NCBI RefSeq assembly: GCF_031457805.1
Contig: NZ_JAVDXI010000001.1
Span: 806,001 to 870,000 of the forward strand
Length of the DNA: 64,000 nucleotides
From: Caulobacter sp031457805
Lineage (GTDB): Bacteria > Pseudomonadota > Alphaproteobacteria > Caulobacterales > Caulobacteraceae
Reading direction: 5' to 3'
The translations under genes and the position numbers were made by a program. This document shows, in pieces, positions 61,281 to 64,000 of this stretch; positions within the stretch are counted from its first letter, which is position 1, and every line of letters begins with the position of its first letter. The notes beneath the pieces are model-generated. The model searched no databases and was not told the DNA's origin. It was given only the letters and a program-made list of their open reading frames with translations.

Positions 61281-62510
61281 ATGCGAGGCCTAGCCTTGGA
61301 AACTGCGCTCTGGAACGATCCCGATCTGCGAACCGCCCCCACAGCCTTCCGCGCGGCCTTGCGTGTCGTCGCCAGCAATTGGGACGCTGGCTCGATCACC
61401 TGGATCCTGCCGACTGGCAAGACGCTCAGGATCACCGGGCCGAATCCGGGTCCTGATGCGACGCTCAAGGTCAATGATTACAATTTCATGCGACGGGCTT
61501 TTACGTCCGGCGCTATCGGCTTCGCCGAGGGCTTCATGGCGGGCGAATGGGAAACACCTGACCTGTCGGCCGTGCTAGAGGCGTTCTCACTGAACTTCGA
61601 CAAGCTGGGCGCGCTGGTGTCGGGCAATCCGCTGATGCGGGCCATTCACAGTCTCTACCACCTCCTGCACCGCAATAGCCGCTCGGGCTCGAAGAAGAAC
61701 ATCCACGCCCACTACGACCTGGGGAACAGTTTCTACTCGCGGTGGCTAGACCCCACGATGACCTATTCATCAGCGCTCTACGAACGGCCCGGCCAATCGC
61801 TGCCGGAGGCGCAGCGCGCCAAGTATGCGGCGCTGGCCCGCACCATCGATCTTGCGCCGGGCAAGCATGTGCTGGAGATCGGCTGCGGCTGGGGCGGCTT
61901 TGCGGAGTTCGCCGCCAAGGAGGTGGGGGCCAAGGTCACCGGCATCACCATTTCGCAGGCGCAGTACGATTTCGCCCGCAAGCGTCTGTTCGAACAGGGT
62001 CTTTCGGAGAAGGCCGATATCCGACTGGTCGACTACCGGGATGTCGAAGGCCGCTACGACGCCGTCGCCTCCATCGAGATGTTCGAAGCGGTGGGCGAGG
62101 AGTACTGGCCTGCCTATTTCAGCAAGGTCCGCGACGTTCTCGCGCCGGGCGGGCGCGCCGGCTTGCAGATCATCACCATTCGCGACGAACTGTTCGACGA
62201 GTATCGCGGACAGACCGATTTCATCCAGCGTTACATCTTCCCGGGCGGCATGCTGCCCAGCGAAGCCCGCCTGAAGGAAGAGACCGAGCGCGCAGGCCTG
62301 GAATGGAGTGATCTCAAGCGCTTCGGCCAGAATTATGCCGACACCCTGGCCGAATGGGCCCGCCGGTTCGAAGCCGCCTGGAGCGAGATTCGCAAGGACG
62401 GGTTCGATGAGCGCTTCCGTCGTCTATGGCGGTTCTATCTGAGCTACTGCGAAGCGGGCTTCCGGACTGAGCGGACCAACGTGATCCAGCTGGGTCTCAG
62501 TCGAGCCTAA
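61281..62510 (+). CDS. cfa: Cyclopropane-fatty-acyl-phospholipid synthase
   Basis: 409 residues. The N-terminal lipid-binding half (FMRRAFTSGAIGFAEGFMAGEWETPDL) precedes the SAM-dependent domain: KKNIHAHYDLGNSFYSRWLD, MTYSSALYE, VLEIGCGWGGFAEFAA, EMFEAVGEEYWPAYF and QRYIFPGGMLPS. It adds a methylene bridge across unsaturated membrane acyl chains. It follows phrB by 55 bp on the same strand; cotranscription is possible. Confidence 0.93.
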   Translation: MRGLALETALWNDPDLRTAPTAFRAALRVVASNWDAGSITWILPTGKTLRITGPNPGPDATLKVNDYNFMRRAFTSGAIGFAEGFMAGEWETPDLSAVLEAFSLNFDKLGALVSGNPLMRAIHSLYHLLHRNSRSGSKKNIHAHYDLGNSFYSRWLDPTMTYSSALYERPGQSLPEAQRAKYAALARTIDLAPGKHVLEIGCGWGGFAEFAAKEVGAKVTGITISQAQYDFARKRLFEQGLSEKADIRLVDYRDVEGRYDAVASIEMFEAVGEEYWPAYFSKVRDVLAPGGRAGLQIITIRDELFDEYRGQTDFIQRYIFPGGMLPSEARLKEETERAGLEWSDLKRFGQNYADTLAEWARRFEAAWSEIRKDGFDERFRRLWRFYLSYCEAGFRTERTNVIQLGLSRA

Positions 62511-62685
62511 TTGGTCAGCCTTTGGGCTCAGCTTTCGATCCGGTGTCTTGTGGATAAGGGCCTAAGCACCTCCATCCATTGATGCTTTACCCGTGCACGT
62601 GTTGCGCCTTCAGGAAAACTGGGGTTGCGCACGGGCGGCGCGACACGATCTACCAGCGATCCGAAAAACTGCCCCAAGGCTCGCC

Positions 62686-63684
62686 ATGTCCGTCCTGCCC
62701 AGCGTCCTCGACGCGATCGGAAACACACCCCTGATCCGTCTCGCCCGCGCCAGCGAAGCGACCGGATGCGAGATCCTGGGCAAGGCCGAGTTCATGAACC
62801 CGGGGCAGTCGGTCAAGGATCGCGCGGCGCGGGCCATCATCCGGGACGCGGAAGCCAAGGGCTTGCTCAAGCCCGGCGGCCGCATCGTCGAGGGCACGGC
62901 GGGCAACACCGGCATCGGCCTTGCCATGGTCGCCTCGGCGCTGGGCTACAAGACGACCATCGTCATCCCCCGCACACAGAGCCAGGAGAAAAAGGACGCG
63001 ATCCGCTTGCTGGGCGCGGAGTTGGTTGAGGTGGACGCGGTCCCCTACTCCAATCCTGACAATTACGTCCGCTATTCCGGGCGCTTGGCCGAGGAACTTG
63101 CCAGAAGCGAACCCAACGGCGTGATCTGGGCCAACCAGTTCGACAACACCGCCAATCGCGACGCGCACTACCGCACCACGGGCCCGGAAATCTTCGAGCA
63201 GACAAGCGGTAAGGTCGACGGATTCATCTGCGCTGTCGGCTCGGGCGGGACCCTGGCCGGCGTGGCTGCGGCGCTGCGCGAACGCAATCCCAGCGTCAGG
63301 ATCGGCCTGGCTGATCCCTACGGCGCGGCGCTCTATTCCTGGTACAAGGACGGTGAACTGAAATCGGAGGGCTCATCGATCAGCGAGGGGATCGGCCAGG
63401 GCCGGATCACGGCCAATCTCGAGGACCTGGTCATCGATGATCCATTCCGCGTCTCCGACGAGGAGATGTTGCAGGTCCTCTATGATCTCGTTCAACACGA
63501 AGGCCTGTGCCTGGGCGGATCGGCGGGGATCAACGTCGCCGGCGCGATCAAACTGGCCAAGGCGATGGGTCCGGGCCACACCATCGTGACGGTGCTTTGC
63601 GACCATGGCTCGCGCTACCAGTCCAAGCTGTTCAACCCCGTCTTCCTTAAGGAAAAGGGCCTGCCGACGCCGCCCTGGATGTAG
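62686..63684 (+). CDS. cysK: Cysteine synthase A (PLP-dependent)
   Basis: 332 residues from ATG 62686 (AAGG upstream). The PLP lysine is K44 in NPGQSVKDR; the phosphate-binding loop GSGGTLAG and the substrate loop EGTAGNTGIG are present. The sequence matches the alphaproteobacterial CysK-like group; a cystathionine beta-synthase-like activity cannot be excluded. sseA begins 73 bp further on the same strand, linking cysteine formation and mercaptopyruvate sulfur transfer. Confidence 0.85.
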   Translation: MSVLPSVLDAIGNTPLIRLARASEATGCEILGKAEFMNPGQSVKDRAARAIIRDAEAKGLLKPGGRIVEGTAGNTGIGLAMVASALGYKTTIVIPRTQSQEKKDAIRLLGAELVEVDAVPYSNPDNYVRYSGRLAEELARSEPNGVIWANQFDNTANRDAHYRTTGPEIFEQTSGKVDGFICAVGSGGTLAGVAAALRERNPSVRIGLADPYGAALYSWYKDGELKSEGSSISEGIGQGRITANLEDLVIDDPFRVSDEEMLQVLYDLVQHEGLCLGGSAGINVAGAIKLAKAMGPGHTIVTVLCDHGSRYQSKLFNPVFLKEKGLPTPPWM

Positions 63685-63757
63685 CTTGCGATCGAGGCGC
63701 GTGGGGGCGATGTTGCCCGGCCCGCAACGTGGCGAGTCAGACCCCGAAAGGCGCCCC

Positions 63758-64000
63758 ATGACCACCCCGTCCGATCCGCTTGTGACCACCGCTTGGCTGG
63801 CTCAGCATCTCGACGCTCCGGACGTAAGAGTGGTCGACGCCTCATGGCACATGCCCGCCGCGCAGCGCGACCCGCACAAGGAGTTCCTCACGGCGCATAT
63901 TCCGGGCGCCGTGTTCTTCGATATCGACGAGATCGCCGACGAGACCAGCGATCTTCCGCACATGATCCCGTCGCCCACAAAGTTCGCCTCACGGGTCCGC
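63758..64000 (+). CDS. sseA: 3-mercaptopyruvate sulfurtransferase-like rhodanese protein (5' part only)
   Basis: The first 81 codons are in the window (MTTPSDPLVTTAWLAQHLDAP, VVDASWHMP, RDPHKEFLTAHIPGAVFFDIDEIAD), which match the first rhodanese domain of SseA-type sulfurtransferases. The catalytic Cys of the second domain lies outside the window. A ribosome site CGAAAGG precedes ATG 63758. Directly after cysK. Confidence 0.88.
   Translation, partial: MTTPSDPLVTTAWLAQHLDAPDVRVVDASWHMPAAQRDPHKEFLTAHIPGAVFFDIDEIADETSDLPHMIPSPTKFASRVR

Overview
The window (about 67% G+C by eye, densely packed genes) comes from a Caulobacter-type alphaproteobacterium, close to C. crescentus/vibrioides. The main support is popA (two receiver domains plus a degenerate GGDEF domain with the c-di-GMP I-site arginine at residue 357), the fljJ-flaG-fljK-fljL-flaF-flbT flagellin cluster with flaEY and flmG, an alphaproteobacterial LexA box (GTTC-N7-GTTC) upstream of ssb, and sigma-54 promoters on the flagellin genes.

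Layout. 1-3.5 kb (minus): tatD (cut by the window edge), holB, tmk, rlpA. 3.5-5.6 kb (plus): tRNA-Ser(UGA), then an overlapping set of an RsmC-like 16S rRNA methyltransferase, rsuA and a TusA-like protein. 5.5-7.8 kb (minus): a YihY/BrkB membrane protein and an alpha-methylacyl-CoA racemase-type CaiB protein. 8-13 kb (plus): popA, a FrnE/DsbA-like protein, a small membrane protein behind a BlaI/CopY-style operator pair, and a DEAD-box RNA helicase. 13.1-21.2 kb: a 120-bp palindromic repeat, a YhiN-type flavoprotein, a YegD-like Hsp70, a very unusual 812-residue protein made almost wholly of 101 octapeptide repeats, a divergent LysR/pirin pair and a DUF4861-like protein. 21.4-27.8 kb: ppdK, a GNAT protein, small exported proteins and SOS-regulated ssb.

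27.8-38.5 kb is the flagellin region. flaEY, a PseH-like acetyltransferase, fljJ, flaG, fljK, fljL, flaF and flbT read leftward; flmG (flagellin glycosyltransferase) and a second PseH-like acetyltransferase (probable flmH) read rightward. fljK and fljL each have a textbook sigma-54 promoter, an FlbD-type (ftr) enhancer lies upstream of fljK, and the short leaders are where the translational regulator FlbT is known to act.

38.6-64 kb is mostly housekeeping: a MoxR ATPase, a lipoprotein, a tandem universal stress protein, an HD hydrolase followed by an NrtR-like regulator, a fatty acid hydroxylase, an outer-membrane barrel, a FabH-like synthase, a polar amino acid ABC importer, recG, a DUF808 protein, a phosphotransferase/DUF6285 pair, a DUF3089 protein lacking the expected nucleophile serine, a thiolase paired with an HMG-CoA-synthase/OB-fold fusion, hldD-kdsA for LPS inner core, phrB, cfa, cysK and the start of sseA.

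The strongest candidate for something undescribed is the octapeptide solenoid protein at 15973-18411. It has 8-residue periodicity throughout, a superimposed 7-octad (56-residue, 168-bp) period over its last 1.5 kb, no signal peptide and no cysteine. From memory of C. crescentus CB15 locus order, the popA/DEAD-box segment and the ppdK/flagellin segment are not neighbours there, so a rearrangement junction may lie within about 13-21 kb, the same interval that holds this protein and the palindromic repeat.
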